This document shows, piece by piece, positions 26,529 through 35,677 of a stretch of 64,000 nucleotides of DNA; the stretch's first letter is position 1; the number at the start of each line of letters is the position of its first letter. The notes under the pieces were generated by a model. That model worked only from the letters and a program-made list of their open reading frames with translations. It was not told the DNA's origin and did no database searches. The stretch is from JBJHBP01 sp050485645 (GTDB lineage Bacteria; Pseudomonadota; Gammaproteobacteria; Steroidobacterales; Rariloculaceae). Location: NCBI GenBank assembly GCA_050485645.1, contig JBJHBT010000019.1:1-64000 (forward strand). The letters run 5' to 3'. A program made the translations under genes and the position numbers.

Positions 26529-27544
26529 GCGGCCCGCTCCTCGACGCTCAAACCCTGTCCGTCAATACGAAAATCGATCACCTGGTAGCCCTCAGCCGCC
26601 ACCGCGTCACAGAAAGCGCGCAGCGCCCGGGCATCTGTGGAGAACGCCAGCCCCAAATCACCGCCACCCGCGCCGCTGGTCTTGTAGACAACCCCGAAAC
26701 GCGACGCCCTGGCGCCGATGGCACGATGCTCGGCCGTGACGATGTCGACGCCTATCCTGTCCCCGAGCGCCGCCAGACTGAGTCCGTACTCTCGAACAGC
26801 GGCCAGGAAGCCGTGATCGTCACACTCCCGTGCGGCGGCGCATCCCGCCTCCGCGATTTCACCCCACTGCCGGTGCTGCTCCGCGGCCAGCGCGGGTTTT
26901 TCAGCCTGCCATTGCCGAAATCTGCCCACCAGCCCCGGTGTTGAAGCCGAGCTCCCGGCAAAAATACCCGCGAATCCTACACTGTTCGGCAGCCGGACTG
27001 AACCAACATGGGGCACGCCCTGTGCATCCAGCCGGTATTCGCACAAACCGCCCGTGACGCTTGCCGCCACGTCCACGCCACTGCCGCTGCCACCCTGAAA
27101 GCGGCGGTGCAGGGCGATGAGTTCCGCCAGCGAAGGGCGCGCTGCATCCGCGTCGTCACGACGCATCCACGTGCGGAATGCCGCGGCCCACGCGCACAAT
27201 GCGGCGGCACTGGAACCCAGACCAAGCTTGCGGCCCTGGTCGAAAAAGGCACTGCTGTCCAGCACGGCGGAGAAAGGCCGCGTCTGAGCGGCACTGCCCA
27301 GCAGATCGACCAGCGCAACACCGAAGCGGCCCGCGGCGTCCGTGGCATAGCGCACTTCGTCGGGCATGCGCGTGCGCAGCACCGGTGCGGCGTCAGAGGT
27401 GGTGATGGTGGCCACACAGCGCCTGTCGACCGCCGCGACAAGCGCCGGTACGCCGTCGAGCACTGCGTATTCACCGAGCACGACGGCCTTGCCCGGCGCG
27501 CTGGCAACGATGGTTGTGCGCGCCGATTCGCGATCCCGGCTCAC
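26525..27544 (-). CDS. phosphomevalonate kinase
   Basis: A 339-aa GHMP kinase converting mevalonate-5-phosphate to the diphosphate. It shows VASAPGKAVVLGEYAVLDG at the N-terminus, the ATP loop KLGLGSSAAAL, GGSGSGVDVAAS and the C-terminal KTSGAGGGDLGL. These features and its position between mvaD and the mevalonate kinase fusion fit phosphomevalonate kinase best. The frame is open to 27724, but a GTG at 27544 overlaps the mvaD stop as GTGA and begins just before the conserved part, so I chose it. Confidence 0.88.
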   Translation of the reverse strand: MSRDRESARTTIVASAPGKAVVLGEYAVLDGVPALVAAVDRRCVATITTSDAAPVLRTRMPDEVRYATDAAGRFGVALVDLLGSAAQTRPFSAVLDSSAFFDQGRKLGLGSSAAALCAWAAAFRTWMRRDDADAARPSLAELIALHRRFQGGSGSGVDVAASVTGGLCEYRLDAQGVPHVGSVRLPNSVGFAGIFAGSSASTPGLVGRFRQWQAEKPALAAEQHRQWGEIAEAGCAAARECDDHGFLAAVREYGLSLAALGDRIGVDIVTAEHRAIGARASRFGVVYKTSGAGGGDLGLAFSTDARALRAFCDAVAAEGYQVIDFRIDGQGLSVEERAA

Positions 27545-28506
27545 TCTATGCCTGGCCCCAGACCGGAAACCGTGGTGGACAGTACGCCGGGCAGCGTGCG
27601 CAACGCCGCTTCGACCTGCACGCAGGCAGCCGGCTCGCACACGGCTTTCAGCTGCGGGCCGGCGTCGATGGTGAAAAACACCGGCACGCCCGAGGCGCGC
27701 AGGTCGCGCACCAGGTTCATGCACTCCAGCGTCGCCGCATTCCAGTACAGCAGCGGTGGATTGGCGGCCATCGCCGCGGCATGCATTTTCAGGCAGCTGT
27801 GTTCGGAGACGTCGGCCAGCCGCTCGAAGTCACGGGCCGCGAGCGCGTGGCGCGCAACCGCCAGATCCGCGGGACTGGTCGAGACCCAGGCCGGGTAGTA
27901 GGCGGAGGATTCGGCGGAACGGTTCATACCGCTGCCTGAGCCGACCTGCTTTTCGCCCAGTGCAGTCAGCGCGATGACGACATTCAGCGGCCAGTACTCC
28001 GGCCCGTACATCGGCTCGGCGAAGCTGTCCATGCCATCGGCGGCCGTGCCGGCGTGCATTTCGACGAATCCGCCGAAAATCGAACGTGCCGCTGAACCCG
28101 AGCCGCGACGCGCGAGAATGCTCAGCGCACGCGCATCCAGATTCAGGCCGAGCGCACGTGACGCCGCGGCCGCCAGCGCGGCGAAACCCGACGCCGACGA
28201 GGCAAGGCCGGCGCCGGTCGGAAAATTGTTGCTGCTCACCACCCGCGCGCGCAGCTTCACGCCGGCCATCTCACGCAGCAGATCGAGAAAGGCGCTCACC
28301 CGTCGCACCTGTTCGGGCCTGATCTTGCCGTCCAGCTGCAGCTCGTCGGCCGCCAGTGCCGCATCGAATCGCACGTCGGTATCGGACCACAGTGCGTCGA
28401 GCGTGATGGAAATGGACCCGACCGCAGGTGTGTTCAACCCGCGGTTCGCCTTGCCCCAGTATTTCACCAGCGCAATGTTCGCGCGGGCACGTGCACTAGC
28501 CTGCAT
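27541..28506 (-). CDS. mvaD: diphosphomevalonate decarboxylase
   Basis: A 321-aa GHMP-family enzyme making isopentenyl diphosphate by ATP-driven decarboxylation of diphosphomevalonate. Family motifs: ANIALVKYWGK at the start, NFPTGAGLASSASG as the ATP loop, GSGSGMNRSAESS and FFTIDAGPQLKAV near the end. The ATG at 28506 lies 11 bp inside hpnA; a longer frame reaches 28584 but adds only a basic tail. It overlaps the next gene by 4 bp. Confidence 0.94.
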   Translation of the reverse strand: MQASARARANIALVKYWGKANRGLNTPAVGSISITLDALWSDTDVRFDAALAADELQLDGKIRPEQVRRVSAFLDLLREMAGVKLRARVVSSNNFPTGAGLASSASGFAALAAAASRALGLNLDARALSILARRGSGSAARSIFGGFVEMHAGTAADGMDSFAEPMYGPEYWPLNVVIALTALGEKQVGSGSGMNRSAESSAYYPAWVSTSPADLAVARHALAARDFERLADVSEHSCLKMHAAAMAANPPLLYWNAATLECMNLVRDLRASGVPVFFTIDAGPQLKAVCEPAACVQVEAALRTLPGVLSTTVSGLGPGIE

Positions 28507-29497
28507 TCGGTACGTATCCGTTGTCCCTGAACCATGCGATCGCCTCGGCGATCGCCTCCTCCGGCGGCCGCCAGCGGTAACCAAGCTGCTGTTCGGCCTT
28601 GCGGCAGGAAAAATACATCAGCCTGGCCGCCATGCGCAGGCCGTCCCGCGTGACCTGCGGCTCACGACCGGTGAACGCCGCCAGCGCTTCGGCCACCAGC
28701 GCAATCGGGTAGATCGGCCAGCGCGGCAGCCTGATCACCGGCGGGCGGCGCCCGACCAGGCCCGCCACCACGCCAAGGATGTCCCGCAGGCTGAAGTCGC
28801 GCCCGCCGAGGATATAGCGTTCCCCCGGCACACCGCGCTCCATCGCCAGCAGGTGCCCGACGGCGACATCATCCACATGCACCAGGTTGAGACCGGTATC
28901 GACGTAGGCGGGCATGCGTCCACAGGCGGCATCGAGAATGATGCGACCTGTGGGCGTGGGCTTCACGTCGCCCGGACCGATCGGCGTGGAGGGGTTGACG
29001 GTCACCACGGGAAAGCCGGTCTCGGCGGCACGCCGCCGCACGGCCTGCTCGGCAAGGAACTTGGAACGCTTGTAGTGGCCGATCATCCTGTCCACATGCA
29101 CCGGCGTGTCCTCGTCGGCCGGCGTGCCGTCGCTGTTCAGCCCGAGCACCGCCACGCTGGAGGTGTACACCATACGCTGCAGCCCGTGGCGGGCGGCGGC
29201 TTCCAGCACATTCAGCGAGCCATCGACGTTGGCCCGATACATCGGGCCAGGGTCACGCACCCAGAGCCGGTAGTCAGCGGCCACATGGTACACCTGCGCG
29301 CAGCCGTCCAGCGCCGCCACCAGCGACTGCGCATCCGTCAGATCGGCCTGCGCCACCTGTGTGTCGAGGCCCTGAAGGTTGCGCATATCGCTGCCACCAC
29401 GGACCAGCGCGCGCACGGCCCGCCCTTGCGCCAGCAGCGCGCGCACCACGGCAGAGCCCACGAAGCCGTTGGCGCCGGTGACCGCCGCGATACTCAC
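28496..29497 (-). CDS. hpnA: HpnA-type hopanoid-associated sugar epimerase
   Basis: A 333-aa extended short-chain dehydrogenase with the NAD loop TGANGFVGSA and the catalytic YKRSK. Further family landmarks are YHVAADYRLWV, TVNPSTPIGPGD and LNLVHVDDVAVGH, which together fit the HpnA group found in hopanoid clusters. The substrate is thought to be a sugar nucleotide or sugar-bearing hopanoid, but this is not firmly known. It sits 66 bp after hpnN and overlaps mvaD, physically linking the hopanoid and mevalonate halves of the operon. Confidence 0.9.
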   Translation of the reverse strand: MSIAAVTGANGFVGSAVVRALLAQGRAVRALVRGGSDMRNLQGLDTQVAQADLTDAQSLVAALDGCAQVYHVAADYRLWVRDPGPMYRANVDGSLNVLEAAARHGLQRMVYTSSVAVLGLNSDGTPADEDTPVHVDRMIGHYKRSKFLAEQAVRRRAAETGFPVVTVNPSTPIGPGDVKPTPTGRIILDAACGRMPAYVDTGLNLVHVDDVAVGHLLAMERGVPGERYILGGRDFSLRDILGVVAGLVGRRPPVIRLPRWPIYPIALVAEALAAFTGREPQVTRDGLRMAARLMYFSCRKAEQQLGYRWRPPEEAIAEAIAWFRDNGYVPNAG

Positions 29498-29563
29498 GAT
29501 GTCCCTGCCCTACTGTGTCTGCACCTCAACATCCCGTCCTCGACTGTCCGATTCATGGTTCCG

Positions 29564-32188
29564 CTAAGCCTGCCGCGGCACCGGCGTACCTGCCCGGTCG
29601 CGCAGTCGCAACAAGGCGGGCAGCAGCACCAGCGTCGCCAACAGCGACACCACGAGGCCAAGGGTCAGCAGTTTACCCATGCTGGACATGCCCACGTGAG
29701 TGGCGAAAGCGAGATTGCCGAAGCTCGCGATGGTCGTAAGACCACTCGCGTACACCGCTCTGGCCGTGCTGGTGGCATGCAGAAGACCGTCCCGGGGTGG
29801 CGCCGCGCGCATACGGTGCACGACATGAATGCTGCTGTCGACACCCACGCCCATCAGCAGTGGCAGCGCGATCAGGTTCGCGAAGTTGAACGGTATGTCG
29901 AACAGCACCGTAAGGCCCGCCGTGGCCGTGGCCGCAAACACAATGGGTATCAGTACGATCAGGCAGTCACGGACATCACGCAGGAATATCAGCAGCAGCA
30001 CAAACACCATCGACAGCGCATAGACGAATGCCAGCTGGAACGAGCGGACCACCGTGGCCGACGCCTCGATATGCACGACAGGTATCCCGGTGGCCTGTGG
30101 CACCAGGGACCGCACCGCATCGACTACGCTGCGTGCCACGGTGTCATCGAGCATGTTGCCGGCGGCGACAATCTCCACCAGTTCGCGGCCAGCGGGCGTC
30201 AGCCAGCGCTCGGTCAGCACGGCGGGCAGGTCATCGCGATCGAAGGCCTGTGCCGCCAGACCCGCTTCCAGCCGCTCGAGCTGTCCGGGCAGGTTGAGCA
30301 GCAGGTCATGCTCGAGGTCGCCGAGTGCCCGGTCTGCCTGCTCAGGCGGCAGACCGTCCAGCGTCGCCATCAGTGCATCGATGTCGTCACCCAGACGCTG
30401 CGTGTCGACGTTCCCCGCATCCGCGCGCAGGGCATCGCGAAACTCGTGCAGCGATGAGCGAAATGCAACCGGATCCGGCGGCAGGCGATTCAGCGTCGCA
30501 AAACCCGGCCCCAGCATCAGCTCGAGATCCTCGAGCATGAAGAGCTTGTCGTCCTGCCGGGTCGGTACCAGCGATGCAATGGTCCGGGCCTCCCGCACGT
30601 GGTCCAGCGCCTGCAGATCCGCCGCCCACGCGCGTGCCGTGTCGCCATCAGGCGCGATCGCCACCAGCTGCAGCATGGCTGCCTGATTGCCGTCAGCCAG
30701 TTCGTCCAGGGTACGCACCGACTCGGTATCCGGATCGCGCAGATGTACCGGGTTGCTGTCGAACTGCAGCCACGGCAGTGCCGCCAGGCTCACAACAAAC
30801 AACACCACGGCGATCATCAGAATTCGCCGCGGGTGCCTGGCGATCGGGCCACCCAACCGTGCACCCGACCAGCGCACAGGTTCGTGACCGCGGATCCGTC
30901 CGAGCATGACCGCGGCCAGCGCGGGCAATACGGTCAGACTCGCGAACAGACTGATGAACATGCCGGTTCCGGAAATCAGACCGAGTTCCGACACACCGAG
31001 AAACGGTGTGGGAATGAATGCGTAGAATCCCGCCGCGGTGGTGATCGCGCAGATCACCAGCGACGTCCCGGTGCTGCGCGCGGTCTCGATCAGCGCGTCA
31101 TTCAGTGACGCACCCTCACCGAGCAGTTCACGCATGCGCAGACACATGTGAATGATGAAGTCGATGCCCAGACCCACGTACAGCACGGCGAAGGCGACGG
31201 ACAGCAGATTCAGATGCCCAACGGCGAATGCCGCGAATGCCGCGGTACCGAGCAACCCGACGATCAGCGTGAGTACCGCGATCAGCACCATCAGCACCGA
31301 ACGCAGCGCCCAGTAGAGCACCGCCGTGACGAGCAGCAGCGCGAGCAACCCGGCAAGCCCGGCACTGCGGCTGACGCTGCTCAGCTCCTCATGTTCCAGC
31401 GCCACGGCACCGGTAAGCCGTACACTCACCTCACCCGGCTCCGCGGCCGCGAGCAGAGCCGCTTCACTGCGTACCGCCGCGATCGCATCCGCCGCGGGAC
31501 TGACACGAGCGAAATCATGAACGGGCTGCAACAACAGCAGCGCACGCCCGCCGTCATCGGCGTCTTCGGCGAGCAGCCGCTGCCAGGACATCGGCGCGCG
31601 CGCGCCTTCCGCGGCCGCGCGCACGCTGGTGCCAAGTTCCGCATACAGGCCATCGGCCAGCTCGAACCCGGCGTCGTCATGCGTCAGCGCCTCGGTGAGC
31701 GTTGCCACGAAACCGGCGCCATCGAAGCGCTGCTGAAGACGACCGAGCAGGGGTTGCGCCGCAGCAAGACGATCGACGAGCTGATCCAGTTCGTCCATGG
31801 ACAGATACAGCAGACCATTGCGTTCGAAGAACTCGCCATGACCTGCAAGAAAAACGCTGTGAAACAGTCCGGACCGTGCCTCCAGCCGATCGGCCAGCAG
31901 CGCGGCAACCCGATCCGCCTGCTCCGGTGTTGCCGCATCCACGACCACGACAAGATTGCGATTACGAACAGGGAACGACTCGCGGTAGTCCATCACCTGC
32001 TGCCGCCACGGCAGCGATGCGGAAATCATGTCGGCCGTGTCGGTATTGATACCGAGATTGCGAGCCGCGTAATTCGCACACAGGACAGCGGCAACCAGTG
32101 CGCCCGCCACGACGAACCAGCGAAAGCGCAGTACCAGAGCAACCCAGCGCGCCAGCCCATCTGCCATCCAGTTGCTGCCGGAAGTCAC
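29564..32188 (-). CDS. hpnN: HpnN hopanoid transporter (RND superfamily)
   Basis: An 874-aa inner-membrane RND/MMPL-type protein with about 12 helices: one at residues 20-40, a large periplasmic loop, a helix group with LLALLLVTAVLYWALR, FAVLYVGLGIDFIIH and VICAITTAAGFYAF, a second helix at about 455-475, another periplasmic loop and the final group with LPLLMGVGVDSSIHVVHR. The repeated GLGIDFIIH/GVGVDSSIH motifs carry the Asp residues used for proton coupling. HpnN moves hopanoids from the inner to the outer membrane. It starts 14 bp after hpnG. Confidence 0.94.
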   Translation of the reverse strand: MTSGSNWMADGLARWVALVLRFRWFVVAGALVAAVLCANYAARNLGINTDTADMISASLPWRQQVMDYRESFPVRNRNLVVVVDAATPEQADRVAALLADRLEARSGLFHSVFLAGHGEFFERNGLLYLSMDELDQLVDRLAAAQPLLGRLQQRFDGAGFVATLTEALTHDDAGFELADGLYAELGTSVRAAAEGARAPMSWQRLLAEDADDGGRALLLLQPVHDFARVSPAADAIAAVRSEAALLAAAEPGEVSVRLTGAVALEHEELSSVSRSAGLAGLLALLLVTAVLYWALRSVLMVLIAVLTLIVGLLGTAAFAAFAVGHLNLLSVAFAVLYVGLGIDFIIHMCLRMRELLGEGASLNDALIETARSTGTSLVICAITTAAGFYAFIPTPFLGVSELGLISGTGMFISLFASLTVLPALAAVMLGRIRGHEPVRWSGARLGGPIARHPRRILMIAVVLFVVSLAALPWLQFDSNPVHLRDPDTESVRTLDELADGNQAAMLQLVAIAPDGDTARAWAADLQALDHVREARTIASLVPTRQDDKLFMLEDLELMLGPGFATLNRLPPDPVAFRSSLHEFRDALRADAGNVDTQRLGDDIDALMATLDGLPPEQADRALGDLEHDLLLNLPGQLERLEAGLAAQAFDRDDLPAVLTERWLTPAGRELVEIVAAGNMLDDTVARSVVDAVRSLVPQATGIPVVHIEASATVVRSFQLAFVYALSMVFVLLLIFLRDVRDCLIVLIPIVFAATATAGLTVLFDIPFNFANLIALPLLMGVGVDSSIHVVHRMRAAPPRDGLLHATSTARAVYASGLTTIASFGNLAFATHVGMSSMGKLLTLGLVVSLLATLVLLPALLRLRDRAGTPVPRQA

Positions 32189-32202
32189 GACTCAGCCTGG
32201 AT

Positions 32203-32979
32203 TCAGTGAAGGAAGGACGCCGGCAGCGCGAACTGCCGCGGTACGAGGGTGTCTGCCAGCCGTGTCAATGTCGCCCGGGCCTGCCGGAACCGACCGCCGA
32301 TCATCAGCAGGCGGCGCCAGTCACCAGGCCAGAGCAGCGACGACAGCACAGGCGCCAGACGCGTACGGCCACTGTCGTCCACCCATGCACCGATGGACTC
32401 CGGCAGTTCATCGCCAGCCTCATCAACGACAACGCGAACGACGACGAACGGCACGCCCGCGTCGGTCGCCACCCGCGCGATGGCCACCGACTCCATGTCG
32501 GCAGCGACCGCACCCGTCGCCATCGCAATGGCGGTTTTCCGCGCGGCCGAGGTAAGCACCGCATCGACCGCCACCATGTCGCGCCTGTCGGGTGCACGCT
32601 CACCACCTGGTGCCCGGGTGAGTTCACTGATGATGGCGGCGCCCCATGGCGCATCGGTTGCGAACCGTCGGCCGTCGGGCGTGCATACGGTGTGGGGAAC
32701 GAGAACGTCTCCCGAGCGCAGGTCGCTGACCAGTCCGCCGGCCAGTCCCCAGCTGACGAGTCCGACCGCACCCTGTGCCAGTGCATCCAGCGCCGCACGC
32801 GCAGCGCGCGCCGCACCCTGGCCACTGGTTGCCACCGTCAGCGGCGGATGTGATGTACCCAGCATCGCGGCCTGCAGCGGCCGGGTCTCGGATGTCAGCG
32901 CTGCCAGTAATGCCACCGGAGCAGCGGGCAGGTGTCGTTGCGGTTCTCCGGCGTCCAGAGGCCGCGTCTCAGCGGACAT
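32203..32979 (-). CDS. hpnG: HpnG hopanoid-associated phosphorylase
   Basis: A 258-aa purine nucleoside phosphorylase-like protein that removes adenine from adenosylhopane to give ribosylhopane. It shows LVSWGLAGGL, SGDVLVPHTV, AVAADMESVAIARVA and FVVVRVVVDEA, the spaced motifs of this fold. The ATG at 32979 lies 11 bp inside the squalene synthase gene; the frame is open to 33066. HpnG acts directly after HpnH in extended hopanoid synthesis. Confidence 0.88.
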   Translation of the reverse strand: MSAETRPLDAGEPQRHLPAAPVALLAALTSETRPLQAAMLGTSHPPLTVATSGQGAARAARAALDALAQGAVGLVSWGLAGGLVSDLRSGDVLVPHTVCTPDGRRFATDAPWGAAIISELTRAPGGERAPDRRDMVAVDAVLTSAARKTAIAMATGAVAADMESVAIARVATDAGVPFVVVRVVVDEAGDELPESIGAWVDDSGRTRLAPVLSSLLWPGDWRRLLMIGGRFRQARATLTRLADTLVPRQFALPASFLH

Positions 32980-34090
32980 CCAGCCGCCCCGGACCCGAAT
33001 CAGCCACCCCACGCGGCAGACCGGGAACGGGTTCCGCAAGCGGCAGGCCGTTCGCGGCCTGATCAAAAATCATGCGCAGGGCTCGGTTGCTCATGAGCGT
33101 GAGATTGGTGGTGACCACCGTTGCTTTCACAGTGCGGCGCGACACCTTGACTTCGGCCCCGGACTGGAACGTGGGATTGCGGTGTATCTTGCGCAGGGTC
33201 AGCACGGCCAGACCGATGGCCCACAGACAGAAGCGTCTTATGCCGACTTCACGTTTGGGGATCATGCAGGTGTAACGCAACGCGTTGCGCAGATGGCCAT
33301 GTGCAACGGCCAGCAGCTGATCGAGCCCGTGACGAAACGCTTCGGTCTCGTAGAGCTCCTCAAGGCGATCCAGTCGGAAGGCGGGATCGCCGTGTGGTCC
33401 CTGGGTGAACACCGACAGAGGTAGCCAGCAGGCGTTCGCCGGGCGATCATCCCAGATGTCCTTGAGTATGTTCGTCATCTGCAGCCCCTGACCGAATGAC
33501 ACGGCCAGCCGCATCATTTCGTCACGATAAGGCCGCAGCTCTTCGATGTGCTGGCAGAACAGGTCGGTGAGCATCTCACCGACGACACCGGCAACGTAGT
33601 AACAGTAGGCGGCCAGTTCGTCGAGGTCGGCCAGTCCGCTGAGACTGCTGTTGCGCTGAAACGCCGGCATGCCAGTGCACATGATGCGCACGCAGCGCGT
33701 CAATGCCTCGCGTTCCGCGGGCATGAAGCCGTGGGTGATGCGGATGACGGTTGCCGTATTGGCCACCAGATCACGTTCGTCCGGCAGCACGCGTTCGGAC
33801 AGCAGGGGCAGCAACGCGTCGGCAAACGGCTGTGCCGGTTCCGTGCCTTCCACGACTGCGACGAAGCGGCGATGGAATTCGGATTTCTGGGTGTTATCCA
33901 GACCAACGTCGTCCTCTATCGTGTCGGCAACCCGGCACAACAGATAGGCGTTGGTAACCACTTCCGCCAGTCGCTCCGGCAACACCGGGATCGTCAACGC
34001 GAATGTGCGCGATACGCCCGGAAGAATGCTGGACTGATACTGCAGATCTGTCGGATTGGTTGCTGTCGATCGGCTGGGTTCGGGGTTCAC
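32969..34090 (-). CDS. squalene synthase (eukaryote-like)
   Basis: An approximately 373-aa enzyme condensing two farnesyl diphosphates to squalene through presqualene diphosphate. The two Asp-rich motifs are DTIEDD and DIWDD, and the segments YCYYVAGVVGEMLTDLF and SFGQGLQMTNILKD resemble eukaryotic and Methylococcus-type squalene synthases more than the bacterial HpnC/HpnD pair. There is no C-terminal membrane helix. It is the first gene of the operon. The frame is open to 34297 across the divergent ispA start; the GTG at 34090 leaves a 46-bp divergent promoter region and precedes the conserved part, but the start is uncertain. Confidence 0.85.
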   Translation of the reverse strand: MNPEPSRSTATNPTDLQYQSSILPGVSRTFALTIPVLPERLAEVVTNAYLLCRVADTIEDDVGLDNTQKSEFHRRFVAVVEGTEPAQPFADALLPLLSERVLPDERDLVANTATVIRITHGFMPAEREALTRCVRIMCTGMPAFQRNSSLSGLADLDELAAYCYYVAGVVGEMLTDLFCQHIEELRPYRDEMMRLAVSFGQGLQMTNILKDIWDDRPANACWLPLSVFTQGPHGDPAFRLDRLEELYETEAFRHGLDQLLAVAHGHLRNALRYTCMIPKREVGIRRFCLWAIGLAVLTLRKIHRNPTFQSGAEVKVSRRTVKATVVTTNLTLMSNRALRMIFDQAANGLPLAEPVPGLPRGVADSGPGRLDVR

Positions 34091-34136
34091 GAATGCTCGC
34101 GCCGTGCATGCCGTTTCAATGATACGATGACCGGCT

Positions 34137-35045
34137 ATGATAACACGCCCCACACAGGAAGCCTTCTCCGACTCGCTGACCGCGTTTCGCGAACGCGTGG
34201 ATGCGAAACTTGCGACAATCATTGCGGCCGACCGCAGCGCACCCGAGCGTCTGCGCGAAGCCATGGCGTACTCGGTACTGGGCAGTGGCAAACGCATACG
34301 CCCACTGCTTGCGTATGCATCCGGACAGATGTGCGGACTCGCACCTGAACAGGTGGATGCGATCGCGGCGGCCGTGGAACTGGTGCATGCCTACTCGCTG
34401 GTGCACGACGACCTTCCCGCCATGGACGACGACGACCTGCGGCGCGGGCGACCCACCACGCATCGTGCATTCGACGAAGCGACGGCAATTCTGGCGGGCG
34501 ATGCATTGCAGGCGCTGGCGTTCGAACTGCTTTGCGGCGACCCGGCGCTGGGCGTGGCGCCGGACAGACAGATCCGCGTCATCAACTGCCTGGCACAGGC
34601 CGCCGGCCCGTCCGGCATGGTCGGCGGGCAGATGCTGGATCTGGCTGCGGAAGGGCGCGGCGTCGATGAGGCGGCACTGGAAGACATACACCGCCGCAAG
34701 ACCGGAGAACTGATTCGCGCCGCAATCATGATGCCGGCGGAGCTCGCGGCGCTGTCGGCTGATGAGCATGCCCGGCTGGATCACTTCGCCACCGACATCG
34801 GACTGGTTTTCCAGATCAGGGATGACCTTCTGGAGATCGAAGCCGACACCCGGACGCTCGGCAAGAACGCCGGATCTGACGCAACCAATGACAAGTCCAC
34901 CTACCCGTCCCTGCTCGGGCCGGATGTCGCGCGTCAGCGTGCCGATGATGTCTACCACGCGGCGCTGAACTCACTTGAGCATTTCGGCAGTCGGGCCAAC
35001 GGGCTGCGCCAGCTGTCGGCGTTCATTCTGAAACGGTCCTATTGA
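34137..35045 (+). CDS. ispA: farnesyl diphosphate synthase (polyprenyl synthetase)
   Basis: A 302-aa head-to-tail prenyltransferase adding IPP to DMAPP and GPP to give farnesyl diphosphate. The first Asp-rich motif is HDDLPAMDDDDLRRG (bacterial type), the second IRDDLLEIE, and LGKNAGSDATNDKSTYPSLLG is the usual C-terminal signature. It diverges from the squalene synthase gene, so its product feeds the first enzyme of that operon. No MEP-pathway gene such as dxs or xseB accompanies it, unlike the common gammaproteobacterial arrangement. Confidence 0.95.
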   Translation: MITRPTQEAFSDSLTAFRERVDAKLATIIAADRSAPERLREAMAYSVLGSGKRIRPLLAYASGQMCGLAPEQVDAIAAAVELVHAYSLVHDDLPAMDDDDLRRGRPTTHRAFDEATAILAGDALQALAFELLCGDPALGVAPDRQIRVINCLAQAAGPSGMVGGQMLDLAAEGRGVDEAALEDIHRRKTGELIRAAIMMPAELAALSADEHARLDHFATDIGLVFQIRDDLLEIEADTRTLGKNAGSDATNDKSTYPSLLGPDVARQRADDVYHAALNSLEHFGSRANGLRQLSAFILKRSY

Positions 35046-35080
35046 CGGACCCGTTCCAAGCCGGCGCGCCAATGCCTGCC

Positions 35081-35095
35081 GACGAGCGGCTCGTC
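35081..35095. terminator. short hairpin between convergent genes
   Basis: GACGAGC and GCTCGTC form a 7-bp inverted repeat with almost no loop between the ends of ispA and apt. It has no T-run, so a terminator role is only possible. Confidence 0.25.
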
Positions 35096-35615
35096 AGTAG
35101 GTAAGCAGACTGACCAGCGGACACTCCGACAGCTGATCGCGGCCGTTCAGGAATGCCAGTTCAATCAGCACCGTGCAACCGGCCACCGTGCCCGCCTGCT
35201 GCTGCACCAGACGCACGACAGCCGCCACTGTGCCGCCCGTGGCAAGCAGATCATCCACGATCAGATAGCGGCGACCGGCTTCTATGGCGTCGGCATGCAC
35301 TTCCAGATGATCGTGACCGTACTCCAGTTCATAGCGCATGCTGATGGCCGCGCGCGGCAGTTTGCCGCGCTTGCGCACCAGCTGCATGGGCCAGCCGGTG
35401 GCGTGCGACAGTGCCGCACCGAATATGAAGCCGCGCGACTCGATCGCCAGGATCACATCCGGAGTCAACGGCTGGGATGCCGCCGCCATCCGCTCCACGG
35501 CGGAGCGAAAGCCGACAGGGTCGGCCACCAGCGGTGTGATGTCCTTGAAGACGATGCCCGGCTTGGGAAAATCCGGCACATCCCGGATCAGGGATCTGAT
35601 TCTATCCAGCGTCAT
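35094..35615 (-). CDS. apt: adenine phosphoribosyltransferase
   Basis: A 173-aa purine salvage enzyme making AMP from adenine and PRPP. It shows the N-terminal IRDVPDFPKPGI, the AIESRGFIFG segment and the PRPP-binding YLIVDDLLATGGT. Adenine is released by HpnG during hopanoid synthesis, so its neighbourhood is suggestive, but the gene lies on the far side of ispA and a special link is not shown. Confidence 0.95.
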   Translation of the reverse strand: MTLDRIRSLIRDVPDFPKPGIVFKDITPLVADPVGFRSAVERMAAASQPLTPDVILAIESRGFIFGAALSHATGWPMQLVRKRGKLPRAAISMRYELEYGHDHLEVHADAIEAGRRYLIVDDLLATGGTVAAVVRLVQQQAGTVAGCTVLIELAFLNGRDQLSECPLVSLLTY

Positions 35616-35677
35616 GACAGCCTGAAGTCAACCGGCGAAGCGCGCGCGGCGCGGGCGGGCATGATGGCTCGCAATCA

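Noticed and set aside
27974..30457. 827-codon plus-strand open frame
   Set aside because: It is antisense to mvaD, hpnA and hpnN, which have full family motifs; its own translation is His/Arg/Gln-rich with no domain, as expected for high-GC antisense frames.
34116..34958. 280-codon minus-strand frame opposite ispA
   Set aside because: The plus strand carries a complete farnesyl diphosphate synthase; the antisense translation has no recognisable motif.
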